Shown here: piece after piece, positions 45,517 to 54,681 of the stretch | Position numbering within the stretch: the first letter of the stretch is position 1 | Layout: each line of letters opens with the position of its first letter | Assembly (NCBI RefSeq): GCF_900016645.1 | Contig: NZ_CDGJ01000019.1 | Length of the DNA: 64,000 bases | Source: Acididesulfobacillus acetoxydans | Lineage (GTDB): Bacteria > Bacillota > Desulfitobacteriia > Desulfitobacteriales > Desulfitobacteriaceae | Reading direction: 5' to 3' (one strand) | Position numbers and translations under genes: made by a program | The notes under the pieces: model-generated | Databases searched by the model: none | Seen by the model: the letters and a program-made list of their open reading frames with translations, nothing else | Told to the model about the DNA's origin: nothing

Positions 45517-45966
45517 CTAAATCTTCTCACCGCGTTCGATGGCGGCAATCATCCCTACCCTTTTGGCGTGACGCCCCCCGGCGAAGTCCGTGCGCAAGAA
45601 AACTTCCACGATGTCTTGGGCCAGCCCGACTCCCGTCACCCTGCCGCCCAAGGCCAGCACGTTGGCATCGTTGTGCTCTCGGGCCATGCGGGCGGAATAG
45701 GTCTCGGTACAGACGGCAGCCCGAATGCCCGGGACCTTGTTGGCCGCCATGGAGATCCCCAGGCCTGTGCCGCAGACCACAATACCGAGATCCGCTTCAC
45801 CTGCCGTCACGGCACTGCCCACCGCAAAGCCGTAGGTGGGGTAATCCACGGAGGCCGTCGAATGCGTCCCCAGGTCCAGCACACTGATTCCTTTTTCTTG
45901 CAAAAATGTTTTCACCGCTTCTTTTAATTCGTATCCCCCGTGGTCCGCGCCCAAGGCCACTTTCAT
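45517..45966 (-). CDS. rpiB: Ribose-5-phosphate isomerase B
   Basis: 149 residues. Opening MKVALGADHGGYELKEAVKTFL, the active-site region VDYPTYGFAVGSAV, catalytic Cys in IVVCGTGLGISMAANKVPGIRAA (~67) and HNDANVLALGGR. Interconverts ribulose-5-P and ribose-5-P and feeds the transketolase encoded at 11171-12941. ATG 45966 with GGAGG 8 nt upstream. Confidence 0.96.
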   Translation of the reverse strand: MKVALGADHGGYELKEAVKTFLQEKGISVLDLGTHSTASVDYPTYGFAVGSAVTAGEADLGIVVCGTGLGISMAANKVPGIRAAVCTETYSARMAREHNDANVLALGGRVTGVGLAQDIVEVFLRTDFAGGRHAKRVGMIAAIERGEKI

Positions 45967-46023
45967 CTTCTCCGCCTCCACCTTATTCCCTTTGATCCCT
46001 AGTTTTTGAACTTTTCCCGGATT

Positions 46024-46476
46024 CTATGCCCGGTTTTCCTCAGGACCTGCCAGGGCCGCGCGGACGTCTTCGAGTAAGCGCGCGATCTCATGCGCACACT
46101 CCCTGTAACGTTCCAGCGATCCCCCCCACGGATCCGTCACATCGGCGGACATCTGACCCCAGTCCCCCAAGCGCCGAATCTTTCCGGCCGACTCGGGATA
46201 GTTTTCCTTGAGCACGCGTTCCTGATCCCGGGTCATGGGAATCACCCAACTCGCCCCCGCCACCAAGGAGCGCGTCAACCGGGTCGCCCGATGCTCCCAT
46301 AAACTTAAGCCCCGTTCCTCCATGACCTTGAGAGCCTGCGGACTGGCTCCGTCTCCTTCCCAGGCCCCGATACCGGCCGAATGAACCCTAACCCCGGAGC
46401 CGAACATGCTCTTGGCGATCGCTTCAGCCATCGGGCTCCGGCAGGTATTGCCGCTGCAAACGAATAAAATGTCCAT
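46024..46476 (-). CDS. ywlE: Low-molecular-weight phosphatase, probable protein-arginine phosphatase
   Basis: 150 residues. P-loop CSGNTCRSP with nucleophile Cys7, Arg13 and Thr11; Thr at this position is the feature that gives YwlE its phosphoarginine preference. The general acid lies in VTDPWGG (~112-116). It would reverse McsB-type arginine phosphorylation; no mcsB is in this window. ATG with GGAGAAGG upstream, between mntP and rpiB. Confidence 0.93.
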   Translation of the reverse strand: MDILFVCSGNTCRSPMAEAIAKSMFGSGVRVHSAGIGAWEGDGASPQALKVMEERGLSLWEHRATRLTRSLVAGASWVIPMTRDQERVLKENYPESAGKIRRLGDWGQMSADVTDPWGGSLERYRECAHEIARLLEDVRAALAGPEENRA

Positions 46477-46763
46477 AGCCTTCTCCGTTCCCCTTCCTCC
46501 GGGTGACCGGGTCCTATCAAGTATAACATAAAAGTGAGCCTTCCCCCTAGATCCGCTCTGACAAAGCTTGTCCGCAGGAATCCCGTTCCGAGAACCGCCC
46601 TAAATTCCACGCACTCAGGGTCCTTGGTCATCTGCACAGCCGAAACGTCCGCGGTACTGTTTCGCACCGGCCCCATAAGGGTCAGGCTTGTCCGCAAGCC
46701 CCCGGGAAACACTCGGCTCATCCGGCGCGGGCAGGACTTTGGATACACGCGGCCCCTCCGACG

Positions 46764-47363
46764 CTACACTTTCGGAAGCGCCAGGGCAATCTTGAGACCG
46801 ATCAGAACCAGAGCGAGACCGCCGAAGAACTCCGCTTTTTCGCCGGCCCAAGTCCCCAGGAGCCGCCCCAAAATAAGGCCGGCCAAGGTCATAAAACCCG
46901 CTGCACAGCCGATGATGATTACTGTCCGGCCAATCGCGCCTCCCATCGTCCCCAGAGAAAACCCCACACTCAGGGCGTCCACGCTGACGCCCGCGGCCAG
47001 CGCGAAAAGCCCTGCCCCTTCCAGGGAAATCCCGGCGGGCAGCTTTCTTTCCCGCTCTGTCCCCCTGCCCCTGGAGAGGGACCGGTGCTCCGTTTTAGGC
47101 CTCAAGACCGGATAGAGCATTCTGGCGCCGAGCCAGAAGAGGATCAGGGCGCCTGCGCCTTTGGCGACACGCCCCAGGAACAGGCCCAAAGTCTGGCCCG
47201 CAACCAACCCGGCCAAAGGCATCAAGACATGAAACAAGGCCACCAGCACGGTTAAGCGGAAGATCATCCGCTTGCTGATTCCGGTAAGTCCTATGGCCAG
47301 GGCCAGAGAAAAAGCATCCGCTCCCAAGGCAATGGCTATAACGACAACCCAGCCCTGACTCAA
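46764..47363 (-). CDS. mntP: MntP-like manganese efflux pump
   Basis: About 199 residues with six transmembrane segments in two repeats, each with an Asp in a helix: ALGADAFSLALAIG and AGVSVDALSVGFSLG. MntP exports Mn2+. I prefer the TTG at 47363 (GGGGGTG 6 nt upstream); a GTG three codons earlier has no ribosome site. The 105 nt upstream do not contain a recognisable yybP-ykoY manganese riboswitch. The 287 bp on the 3' side (46477-46763) hold no gene. Confidence 0.9.
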   Translation of the reverse strand: MSQGWVVVIAIALGADAFSLALAIGLTGISKRMIFRLTVLVALFHVLMPLAGLVAGQTLGLFLGRVAKGAGALILFWLGARMLYPVLRPKTEHRSLSRGRGTERERKLPAGISLEGAGLFALAAGVSVDALSVGFSLGTMGGAIGRTVIIIGCAAGFMTLAGLILGRLLGTWAGEKAEFFGGLALVLIGLKIALALPKV

Positions 47364-47468
47364 GCTTTGCACCCCCCGGTCGCTTTCAACGCCCCGTCAA
47401 CACTCAGCAGCCTGCCGCCGAGGCTCTTTAATCATATGCCCGCAACCGCGGCGGCATTCCCGCCGTAT

Positions 47469-48530
47469 TTACCCCTGCGCAGGTGAAATCGGGATGACTT
47501 TTTGTCCGGCCGCTTTCTTCAGGCGGTTCATAACCGCAACTCCGATTCCGCTTTCCTCCGTTCCTTCGGCCAGGATGACCTCTATCTCCTGGCTGTCACA
47601 AAGCCTCAAGCCTTCAAAGAGGTTGCTCGCCATTTCCTCCGGACGCCCCTCCGAACCCAAGACAAACAGAAGGTCAGGAAGTTGGGCATGCAAAACAGGG
47701 GCACTTTCCAAAGTACAAAGGACCCCTACTTTCTTGTTTCGCCGGTGTGCCTTGGCAATCTCCTCCGCCATCCGTTCCAGGCCCTTTTCCCGCACCCCGC
47801 CGATGACCTGCAAATCCCCTTTGGGAGCATAGTGACGATACTTCATGCCCGGAGCTTTGGGCGGCCGGTCCGAAGACGGCTTATCGACGCTGACCTGCCC
47901 CAGCAGCCTCTCCAGCTGTTCGCGGGTGACCCCTCCCGGACGCAGAATCGTGGGAATTCCGGCGCTCAGATCGAGAACCGTGGATTCAAGGCCCACCTGT
48001 GTACTGCCCGCATCAAGAATCAGGGGAACCGCCCCCCTCAGATCCTGCCAGACATGCGCTCCGCTGGTCGGACTCGGTCTTCCGGACAAATTGGCACTCG
48101 GAGCCGCCACCGGCAGCCCCGTCTCTTCAATCAGAGCCAAAGCGACCGGATGGCTGGGCACGCGGATCGCCACCGTGTCTAGACCGGCCGTCACCTCATC
48201 CGGAATGACCGAACTTTTGGGCAAGACTAAAGTGAGCGGCCCCGGCCAGAACTTGCGCGCACACAGTTCCGCGGCCTCACTCCATTCTCTGATTAAAGGC
48301 AAGGCCTCAGCCTTGCCGCTCACGTGCACAATGAGAGGGTTGTCCTGAGGGCGGCCCTTCACCCGAAAAATTTGAGCACAAGCGGCTGCATCCACGGCAT
48401 TGGCTCCCAGACCGTAGACCGTTTCCGTCGGAAACGCCACCAGGCCCCCGTCCCGCAGGATACGCGCCGCCTCGGCCAAAGCCTCCCTGCCCGGCTGAGA
48501 GGTACTGATGTAAATCCTTTTCGTCTCCAT
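47469..48530 (-). CDS. ywlC: L-threonylcarbamoyladenylate synthase (Sua5/YwlC)
   Basis: 353 residues. N-terminal YrdC domain (GGLVAFPTETVYGLGANAVDAAA, KGRPQDNPLIVHV, PSANLSGRPSPTSGAHV) and a separate C-terminal Sua5 domain (~220-353) joined by the conserved linker APGMKYRHYAPKGDL. Makes threonylcarbamoyl-AMP for the t6A37 tRNA modification. ATG with AGGTGAG upstream, 5 nt after prmC ends. Confidence 0.96.
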   Translation of the reverse strand: METKRIYISTSQPGREALAEAARILRDGGLVAFPTETVYGLGANAVDAAACAQIFRVKGRPQDNPLIVHVSGKAEALPLIREWSEAAELCARKFWPGPLTLVLPKSSVIPDEVTAGLDTVAIRVPSHPVALALIEETGLPVAAPSANLSGRPSPTSGAHVWQDLRGAVPLILDAGSTQVGLESTVLDLSAGIPTILRPGGVTREQLERLLGQVSVDKPSSDRPPKAPGMKYRHYAPKGDLQVIGGVREKGLERMAEEIAKAHRRNKKVGVLCTLESAPVLHAQLPDLLFVLGSEGRPEEMASNLFEGLRLCDSQEIEVILAEGTEESGIGVAVMNRLKKAAGQKVIPISPAQG

Positions 48531-48535
48531 GTTTC

Positions 48536-49363
48536 TCACCTCGCCAAAATCACCCGGTCCTTGCGGGCCAGGTCCCGGAAAACTTCGGTCTTCAAACCCC
48601 GTTGGTTCAGCAGGGCGCAGACAGCCGCCGCTTGCTGCCAACCGATCTCCAGCAACAGTCTTCCCCCGGGCTTGAGAAAAGCCCGCACCTCCGAAGCTAA
48701 GCGCCGATAGAAGTCCAAGCCATCCTCTCCCCCCACCAGAGCCTCTTTCGGTTCAAACCGGATTTCGGGAGCCGTGGCTTCGTACTCGCGGAAGGTTACG
48801 TAAGGAGGGTTGCACAAGATCCAATCCCAGCTTTCTCCCCTGACCGGATCCAGAAAGTCGCCTTGTCTCCAATCCACCGATGCCTGCAGCCGCCGGGCGT
48901 TGAGCCTTGCCACAGCCAGGGCGTCGGCGGACAAGTCCGTCCCGGTCACACGGGCCCCGGGGCGATACACGGCCGCGGTCAGGGCCAAGACGCCGCTTCC
49001 GGTGCACAAATCCAATACTTTCACCGTCTCTGCCGCCGGAACCGCCGCCAAGAATTGAACCGCCAGACATTCTGTCTCCGGCCGCGGGATTAAGACGCGC
49101 CTGTCAACGCAGAAGTTCAAACCCATAAACTCCTGGCTGCCCAGAATGTACTGCAGGGGTTCTCCGGCCCCGCGCCTGGAGAGCAAGTCGGAAAAACGCC
49201 TCTCTTCCTCTGGCCCCAGGGCCCGCTCCCTTTCCAGGTAGAGACGATCCCGGGCCAGCGCCAGCACCGCGCCCAGCATCAGGTCGGCATTGAAGCGCGG
49301 GTCTTCCACCCCTTTGGCCCCCAGCTGCGCTTCGCCCCGGCGCAGGGCCTCCATGATCGTCAT
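48536..49363 (-). CDS. prmC: Release factor glutamine methyltransferase
   Basis: 275 residues. N-terminal helical domain, then a SAM-dependent methyltransferase with VLDLCTGSGVLALTAAV and the diagnostic NPPYVT motif (~residue 180). Methylates the Gln of the GGQ motif in RF1 and RF2, both encoded in this window. The ATG overlaps the prfA stop (ATGA). Confidence 0.97.
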   Translation of the reverse strand: MTIMEALRRGEAQLGAKGVEDPRFNADLMLGAVLALARDRLYLERERALGPEEERRFSDLLSRRGAGEPLQYILGSQEFMGLNFCVDRRVLIPRPETECLAVQFLAAVPAAETVKVLDLCTGSGVLALTAAVYRPGARVTGTDLSADALAVARLNARRLQASVDWRQGDFLDPVRGESWDWILCNPPYVTFREYEATAPEIRFEPKEALVGGEDGLDFYRRLASEVRAFLKPGGRLLLEIGWQQAAAVCALLNQRGLKTEVFRDLARKDRVILAR

Positions 49364-50430
49364 ACGACCTCGGCTTTGAGGCGTTCGGCCTGCTCCGATG
49401 TCGTCAAGCCTTGGATGATTTCATCGAGATCCCCCAAAAGCACCGCTTCCAAACGATGGAGCGTCAACCCAATCCGATGATCCGTCACCCGTCCTTGCGG
49501 GAAATTGTAGGTCCGAATCCGTTCACTCCGGTCTCCGCTTCCGACCTGGTTTTTGCGCACCGAGGCCACTTCACCCATCTGTTCCTCCTTGGCCCGCTCC
49601 AACAGCCGGGCCCGCAAAACTCGCAGGGCTTTATCTTTGTTCTTGTGCTGAGACTTTTCGTCCTGGCAGGAAACGACAATTCCCGTCGGCAGGTGGGTAA
49701 TCCGGACCGCAGACTGAGTTGTATTGACAGACTGTCCGCCCGGCCCGCTGGAACAAAAAATGTCTACCCGTATATCGTTGGGATTAATGTCCACCTCCAC
49801 CTCTTCCGCCTCCGGCAAGACTGCCACCGTGGCGGCAGAGGTATGAATCCGCCCTCCCGATTCAGTGGCCGGGATTCGTTGTACCCGGTGGGTCCCGCTT
49901 TCAAACTTGAGTTTGCTGAAGGCGCCCTGTCCTTCCACCAAAAAGACAATCTCTTTAAAACCCCCGATATCGGTATAGCTGGCACTGAGAAGTTCTGTCC
50001 GCCACCCCTGCTTTTCCGCGTAACGGGAATACATTTTATATAAGTCGCCGGCAAATAAAGCGGCTTCCTCCCCGCCCGTCCCTGCCCGGATTTCCATGAT
50101 GACATTCTTGTCGTCGTTAGGATCCTTCGGCAGTAGCAGAATTTTTATTTTTCCTTCCAGTTCTTCTTTCTTCTTCTCAATGCCCTTGCGCTCCTCCTCA
50201 GCCATTTCCCTCAGTTCGGGATCCGATTCCTCGGCTAACAAGGAAACAATTTCCGGAAGCTGGCGATCTGCCTCCCGGTACTCTCTGAAAACAGTCACAA
50301 TTTCCGTCAACCCGGCTTGAGCCTTGGCATACTTTTGCCAGACCTCCTGATCGGCTATAACTCCGGGATCACTCAGAAGCTGGGAGAGTTCATCATATTT
50401 CCGCTCGATTTCCTGCAATTTTTCCAGCAT
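49360..50430 (-). CDS. prfA: Peptide chain release factor 1
   Basis: 356 residues; reads UAA and UAG. The tripeptide anticodon PAT is in IPATESGGRIHTS (~186-188) and the GGQ loop in SSGPGGQSVNTTQSAVRITHLPTG (~232). No frameshift is present, as expected for RF1. ATG with AAAGGTGA upstream. Coupled to prmC. Confidence 0.98.
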   Translation of the reverse strand: MLEKLQEIERKYDELSQLLSDPGVIADQEVWQKYAKAQAGLTEIVTVFREYREADRQLPEIVSLLAEESDPELREMAEEERKGIEKKKEELEGKIKILLLPKDPNDDKNVIMEIRAGTGGEEAALFAGDLYKMYSRYAEKQGWRTELLSASYTDIGGFKEIVFLVEGQGAFSKLKFESGTHRVQRIPATESGGRIHTSAATVAVLPEAEEVEVDINPNDIRVDIFCSSGPGGQSVNTTQSAVRITHLPTGIVVSCQDEKSQHKNKDKALRVLRARLLERAKEEQMGEVASVRKNQVGSGDRSERIRTYNFPQGRVTDHRIGLTLHRLEAVLLGDLDEIIQGLTTSEQAERLKAEVV

Positions 50431-50482
50431 GTTTCACCTTTACCTTTTCAGAGTGCTTTAACACCGCAAGGGCGGGCGGTCC

Positions 50483-51445
50483 TTACCTTAGCTCCTGCCC
50501 GGATGCCAGAACTCTCTCCAGGGCCGCCAAGGCCACTTCGAGCTGGCTGTCGTCAGGCTCCCGGGTCGTCAGGCGCTGCAACCAAAGCCCCGGGACGGCG
50601 AGCCGGCCCAGCAACGGCGAATCCAGCCGGCGGGCTGTGAACTTTAAAATCTCATAAGCGATTCCGGCAACCACCGGCATAAGGAGAATGCGGGACAAAA
50701 AGCGCCACCACAGAGGCTTGAGACCTAAAAAGGAGAATACCGCAATACTGGTCACAACCACGATGAGGAGAAAGCTCGTACCGCAGCGGGGATGCAGAGT
50801 GGAGAATTTGCGCGCATTCCGGACGGTGAGTTCCTCCCCCGCCTCATGAGTATAGATTGCCTTGTGTTCAGCCCCATGATACTGAAAAAGGCGCCGGACA
50901 TCTTTGAGGCGGGAAATGCCCCCGATATAGATTAGAAAGACCGCCAGGCGAATGCCACCCTCCAACAGGTTTTGCCAAACCGGACCGCGGACCAGACCCT
51001 GCAGCAAATGGGCCGCTTCCGCCGGCAAACCGACAAAGAGGAGCAAACCCAAACCCAAGGCGAGAACGATCGTCAACAGCATCTCGCCAAAGCCCAGTTC
51101 TTCTCCCTCCTCTTCCCCGGCAGCACGACTCGCGGAAAAAGTCAGGGCCTTAGTCCCCACGACCAAGGAATCGAGCAAGGCCACGAACCCTCGAATCAGA
51201 GGCCATTTCAAGATAGGGTGGGAGGACCAGGAACCCGTCTGTTGACACGTCACCTCGATCTGTCCGTCCGGCAGGCGCACGGCAACAGCGCTCTCATGAG
51301 GACCCCGCATCATAACACCCTCGATGACGGCCTGCCCCCCGTACTGAACCGGCCGGACCTTACTCGCGGGAGACCGGGAATCAGAGGTCGGAGGGGAGCC
51401 CTGGCTGCGGGCTTTGCGGGACCCAGACTCTAAGTGTCTCAACAT
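50483..51445 (-). CDS. DUF1385 family membrane protein
   Basis: About 320 residues. The conserved family start is YGGQAVIEGVMMRGP (~residue 34), followed by four to five transmembrane segments and the metal-like motif YHGAEHKAIYTHE and STLHPRCGTSFLL. Function unknown; it sits before prfA in many clostridia. The start is uncertain: I use ATG 51445, but no good ribosome site precedes it and the frame stays open to 51514. The first ~30 residues are low-complexity (SGSRKARSQGSPPTSDSRSP). Confidence 0.85.
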   Translation of the reverse strand: MLRHLESGSRKARSQGSPPTSDSRSPASKVRPVQYGGQAVIEGVMMRGPHESAVAVRLPDGQIEVTCQQTGSWSSHPILKWPLIRGFVALLDSLVVGTKALTFSASRAAGEEEGEELGFGEMLLTIVLALGLGLLLFVGLPAEAAHLLQGLVRGPVWQNLLEGGIRLAVFLIYIGGISRLKDVRRLFQYHGAEHKAIYTHEAGEELTVRNARKFSTLHPRCGTSFLLIVVVTSIAVFSFLGLKPLWWRFLSRILLMPVVAGIAYEILKFTARRLDSPLLGRLAVPGLWLQRLTTREPDDSQLEVALAALERVLASGQELR

Positions 51446-51554
51446 AAAACATTCGGCGGCAGACACCCCATACGGTGCGAAACCGCCGTCCTCCTTTCGT
51501 CCGGTGCTCCGCATTTCTTCAGAGAGCGGCGGATTTAACCAAACCGCACCATGG

Positions 51555-51585
51555 TGCGAAAGTAAACTCGTTCAACTAAAGTTAA
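51555..51585 (+). repeat. ACTCGTTC element, copy near rpmE
   Basis: AGTAAACTCGTTCAACTAAAG and following bases resemble the element at 57151-57180 (about 22 of 28 positions) and part of the DUF1934 3' end (62930-62951, minus strand). Lies between the DUF1385 gene and the rpmE terminator. Confidence 0.45.
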
Positions 51586-51610
51586 GTGAATCACAACACA
51601 CTTGCCGATA

Positions 51611-51648
51611 GGGTAAAAAGGCAGAGCTTGCGCTCCGCCTTTTTACCC
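51611..51648 (-). terminator. Intrinsic terminator of rpmE
   Basis: 17-bp stem (GGGTAAAAAGGCGGAGC with one G:U pair) and a GCAA tetraloop on the minus strand; the 3' arm includes CCTTTTTACCC. 53 nt beyond the rpmE stop. Confidence 0.8.
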
Positions 51649-51701
51649 CACAACGGCCCGGGAGTCCGGGTAAAACTCCCGCGCATCTAAGCAGGCCGTT
51701 A

Positions 51702-51902
51702 TTATTGCATCCCGTATTTCTTCTTAAACCGATCTACGCGGCCTCCGCTGTCGACGAAACGCTGAACCCCGGTGTAGAAGGGATGGCATTTTGAGCAAAT
51801 CTCGACCTTAATGTCCTTGCGCGTACTGGCGGTGTGAATCACCTCGCCGCAGGCGCAGGTAATGGTGGTCTGCTCATATTTCGGATGAATCTTCTTTTTC
51901 AC
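51702..51902 (-). CDS. rpmE: 50S ribosomal protein L31, zinc-binding type
   Basis: 66 residues, MKKKIHPKY opening and four Cys ligands: CAC (16, 18) and CSKC (36, 39), so it is the zinc-containing C+ form rather than the zinc-free YtiA form. GTG start with AAGGTGAG upstream. Ends at a strong terminator. Confidence 0.96.
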   Translation of the reverse strand: MKKKIHPKYEQTTITCACGEVIHTASTRKDIKVEICSKCHPFYTGVQRFVDSGGRVDRFKKKYGMQ

Positions 51903-52006
51903 GTCCTCACCTTCTTCCCTGGATACAGTCAGCTTAAATATTTTAACACAAAAACAAAATTCGGGTCAAGAGCCGAAGCGGCAAACTTGCACAGAAAACG
52001 TAACTA

Positions 52007-52981
52007 TTAGAAGGCGCCTTTCATCGCATACTTCGGTTTCCGATCAAAGGAATGGTGGGCCTCGATAAAACGCACTGTTCCGCTGCTCCCCCGCATGACC
52101 ACTGTATGCGTGACTGCCCCCTGGGCGGTGAACGTGACGCCGCGCAGAAGATGCCCTTCCGTAATCCCTGTGGCCGCAAAGAACACGTTGTCGCTGCTGG
52201 CCAGATCGTTTAGCGTCAAGAGTTTGTTTACATCCTTGATTCCCAACACCTTGGCTCGCTCCACATCCTGTTCATTCTCAGGCCAGAGCCTGCCCTGCAT
52301 TTCTCCGCCCATGCAGCGAAGAGCCGCCGCGGCCAGAACCCCTTCCGGCGCCCCGCCGACTCCCATCATCACGTCAACGCCCGTTCCTTCAAAAGCACAG
52401 GCAACCGCCGGCGAAACATCCCCGTCCGATATCAGTCGTATCCTGGCTCCGCAGCTCCGCACCTCCTCAATCATTGCCCGGTGACGCGGCCGGTCCAGGA
52501 TGACAACCGTCAGATCGTCCATTTTCTTATTTAGGGCCTTGGCTACCGCAACCAAATTCTCCCGCACGGGGGCGTCCAAGTGTACGGCCCCTTTGGCCGC
52601 AGGACCCACCGCGATTTTATCCATGTACATATCGGGCGCGTGCAGCAAACCGCCTTTCTTAGCCACGGCCACTACGGCGATCGCCCCGGTCAGCCCCTTG
52701 GAAACAATATTCGTTCCTTCCAAAGGATCCACGGCCACATCGACCTCCGGACTTTCTCCGGTTCCCAACTTTTCCCCGATATAAAGCATGGGAGCCTCAT
52801 CCATTTCACCCTCTCCGATCACCACCGTCCCATCCATGCGGATGGTGTCGAAGACAGAGCGCATGGCCTCCACAGCCGCGTCGTCCGCCGCCTCTTTGTT
52901 CCCGCGCCCGACCCAGCGGGCAGAGGCCAAAGCCGCCGCCTCGGTTACCCGGGCAAATTCCATCGTTAATTCTCTTTCCAA
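52007..52981 (-). CDS. glpX: Fructose-1,6-bisphosphatase class II (GlpX)
   Basis: 324 residues. TTG 52981 is chosen: it gives MERELTMEFARVTEAAALASARWVGRG, the family start, with GAGGTGG 8 nt upstream; an ATG six codons later is less conserved. Metal-binding motifs GEGEMDEAPM and VDPLEGTN (~85-91) are intact. Gluconeogenic step, in a run with fba and fsa. A rho gene, common between glpX and rpmE in Firmicutes, is absent. Confidence 0.96.
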   Translation of the reverse strand: MERELTMEFARVTEAAALASARWVGRGNKEAADDAAVEAMRSVFDTIRMDGTVVIGEGEMDEAPMLYIGEKLGTGESPEVDVAVDPLEGTNIVSKGLTGAIAVVAVAKKGGLLHAPDMYMDKIAVGPAAKGAVHLDAPVRENLVAVAKALNKKMDDLTVVILDRPRHRAMIEEVRSCGARIRLISDGDVSPAVACAFEGTGVDVMMGVGGAPEGVLAAAALRCMGGEMQGRLWPENEQDVERAKVLGIKDVNKLLTLNDLASSDNVFFAATGITEGHLLRGVTFTAQGAVTHTVVMRGSSGTVRFIEAHHSFDRKPKYAMKGAF

Positions 52982-53084
52982 AAATCCCGCCACCTCTCTC
53001 TGCGGATTTTCAGAGCACAAAGGCTCTGTCAGGGCAAATTATGCTTCACATTTTCCCCGCCACAGCCTTATTGTGCCATACTTT

Positions 53085-53732
53085 TTACCTCTGTTCAAGC
53101 TTTTTCCAATCCGCCAGGAACTTTTGGATGCCCGCTTCGGTCAAGGGGTGCCGGAACAACTGCCTGAGGACCGCAAAAGGAACGGTCGCAAAATGCGCGC
53201 CCAATTTAGCCGCTTCGGTAACATGTACCGGATTGCGGATACTGGCCGCGATGATCTTGGTCCCCAAGCCATGGACTTGGAAAATCTCAGCAATATCGGC
53301 CACCAGATTCAGTCCGTTCTCCCCGATATCATCCAACCGGCCCAAGAACGGGCTGACGTAGGCCGCTCCCGCCCTGGCCGCCAACAAGGCCTGAACCGCT
53401 GAGAAAATCAGAGTCACATTGGTCCGGATGCCTTCGGCAGCTAAAACCTTGACCGTTTTCAGCCCCGCTTCCGTCATTGGGATCTTGACGACGATATTCT
53501 CGTGAAACCCCGCCAAGGCCCGGGCCTCCTTGAGCATACCTTCGTGATCGAGGGCGATGACCTCGGCGCTGATCGGACCCTGAACGATGTGCGTCAGTTT
53601 GCCCAGCAGGCTATGAAAATCCTCTCCTTCTTTGGCCACCAGGCTGGGATTGGTCGTGATCCCCGCAATCACCCCCATGTCCCAGGCGTCCTTCACTTCT
53701 TGCAGATTAGCCGAGTCCAAGAAAAACTCCAT
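53085..53732 (-). CDS. fsa: Fructose-6-phosphate aldolase / transaldolase-like protein
   Basis: 215 residues, the short TalC/FSA type. MEFFLDSANLQEVKDAWDMGVIAGITTNPSL opening; Schiff-base Lys83 in VVKIPMT; SPFLGRLDDIGENG. Bacterial members act as transaldolase or fructose-6-P aldolase; sequence reading cannot separate these. A transaldolase would complete the pentose phosphate pathway with the transketolase and rpiB seen here. ATG with GAGGTGG upstream. Confidence 0.93.
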   Translation of the reverse strand: MEFFLDSANLQEVKDAWDMGVIAGITTNPSLVAKEGEDFHSLLGKLTHIVQGPISAEVIALDHEGMLKEARALAGFHENIVVKIPMTEAGLKTVKVLAAEGIRTNVTLIFSAVQALLAARAGAAYVSPFLGRLDDIGENGLNLVADIAEIFQVHGLGTKIIAASIRNPVHVTEAAKLGAHFATVPFAVLRQLFRHPLTEAGIQKFLADWKKLEQR

Positions 53733-53805
53733 TTTTGCCACCTCATTCTTAAGCGGCGGCCGAACCGGCCGCCGCCATATATTTTGTGCCCCGACCGCAA
53801 CGGCC

Positions 53806-54681
53806 TCAGGCAATGTTCAGGCCGTTGCGGGCTTTTCCGCACGTCCCGAATATCCGTATTTTCCCCCGAATAACCTCCGTTGCCGCTTCCCTGGCCGGTC
53901 CCAAAACCTTGCGCGGATCGATTTCCCCCGGATTCTCCGCCAAAACCCCGCGGGCTGCCGAAACAAAGGCCTCCCGAATATTGGTATCGATATTCACTTT
54001 ACAGACACCCAAGGCAATCGCCTCTTGGATCGCTTCATCCGGAACCCCCGAAGAACCATGAAGGACAATCGGCACCGATACCCGGGCTGTAATCCTGCGC
54101 AAGCGCTCATAATCGAGTTTGGGTACGCCTTGGTAGCGGCCGTGAGCCGTCCCAATGGCCACCGCCAGGGAATCCACCCCGGTAGCCCGAACAAACTCGG
54201 CCGCTTCCTCAGGGTCGGTAAACAGCGCATCCCTGGCCGTCACGCTGATATCGTCTTCCGTCCCCCCGATCTTCCCCAACTCCGCTTCCACGGACAAACC
54301 CAGAGGACGGACAGCCTCTATCACCTTGTTCGTCAGTGCGATGTTGTCCGGCAAGGGCAGCTTCGAGCCGTCAATCATCACCGAGGTAAAGCCGTTGCGT
54401 ACACATTGCATGACCTGGGCGAAGCCCGTTCCGTGATCGAGATGCAGGGCCACGGGAACGTTCGCCCTTTCGGCAGCCAGACGCGCCAGGGCTCCGATGT
54501 AGTCAACTCCCGCGTATTTAATCGCCCCCTGACTCGCCTGAATAATAACCGGAGCCTGCTCGGCTTCGGCGGCGGCCACGATCGCCTGCACAATCTCCAT
54601 GTTGTTGCAATTGAACGCCCCTACAGCATAGTGCCCTCTTTGAGCTTCCCGCAGAAGCCCGGTAACGGGGACCAGACTCAT
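53806..54681 (-). CDS. fba: Fructose-bisphosphate aldolase, class II
   Basis: 291 residues. Zinc ligands in ALHLDHGTG (~residues 80-86) and further His in GTAHG and LHGSSG; catalytic Asp in the first motif; YAVGAFNCNNME opening. Cleaves fructose-1,6-bisphosphate in glycolysis. The ATG overlaps the stop of the zinc-ribbon gene (ATGA), with GGAGG 7 nt upstream. Confidence 0.96.
   Translation of the reverse strand: MSLVPVTGLLREAQRGHYAVGAFNCNNMEIVQAIVAAAEAEQAPVIIQASQGAIKYAGVDYIGALARLAAERANVPVALHLDHGTGFAQVMQCVRNGFTSVMIDGSKLPLPDNIALTNKVIEAVRPLGLSVEAELGKIGGTEDDISVTARDALFTDPEEAAEFVRATGVDSLAVAIGTAHGRYQGVPKLDYERLRRITARVSVPIVLHGSSGVPDEAIQEAIALGVCKVNIDTNIREAFVSAARGVLAENPGEIDPRKVLGPAREAATEVIRGKIRIFGTCGKARNGLNIA

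Noticed and set aside
46477..46763. Possible gene between ywlE and mntP
   Set aside because: Frames on both strands are short or lack ribosome sites, and their translations look non-biological; I see no RNA motif either.
47364..47468. yybP-ykoY manganese riboswitch upstream of mntP
   Set aside because: The spacer is short and shows no match to the conserved loops of that class.
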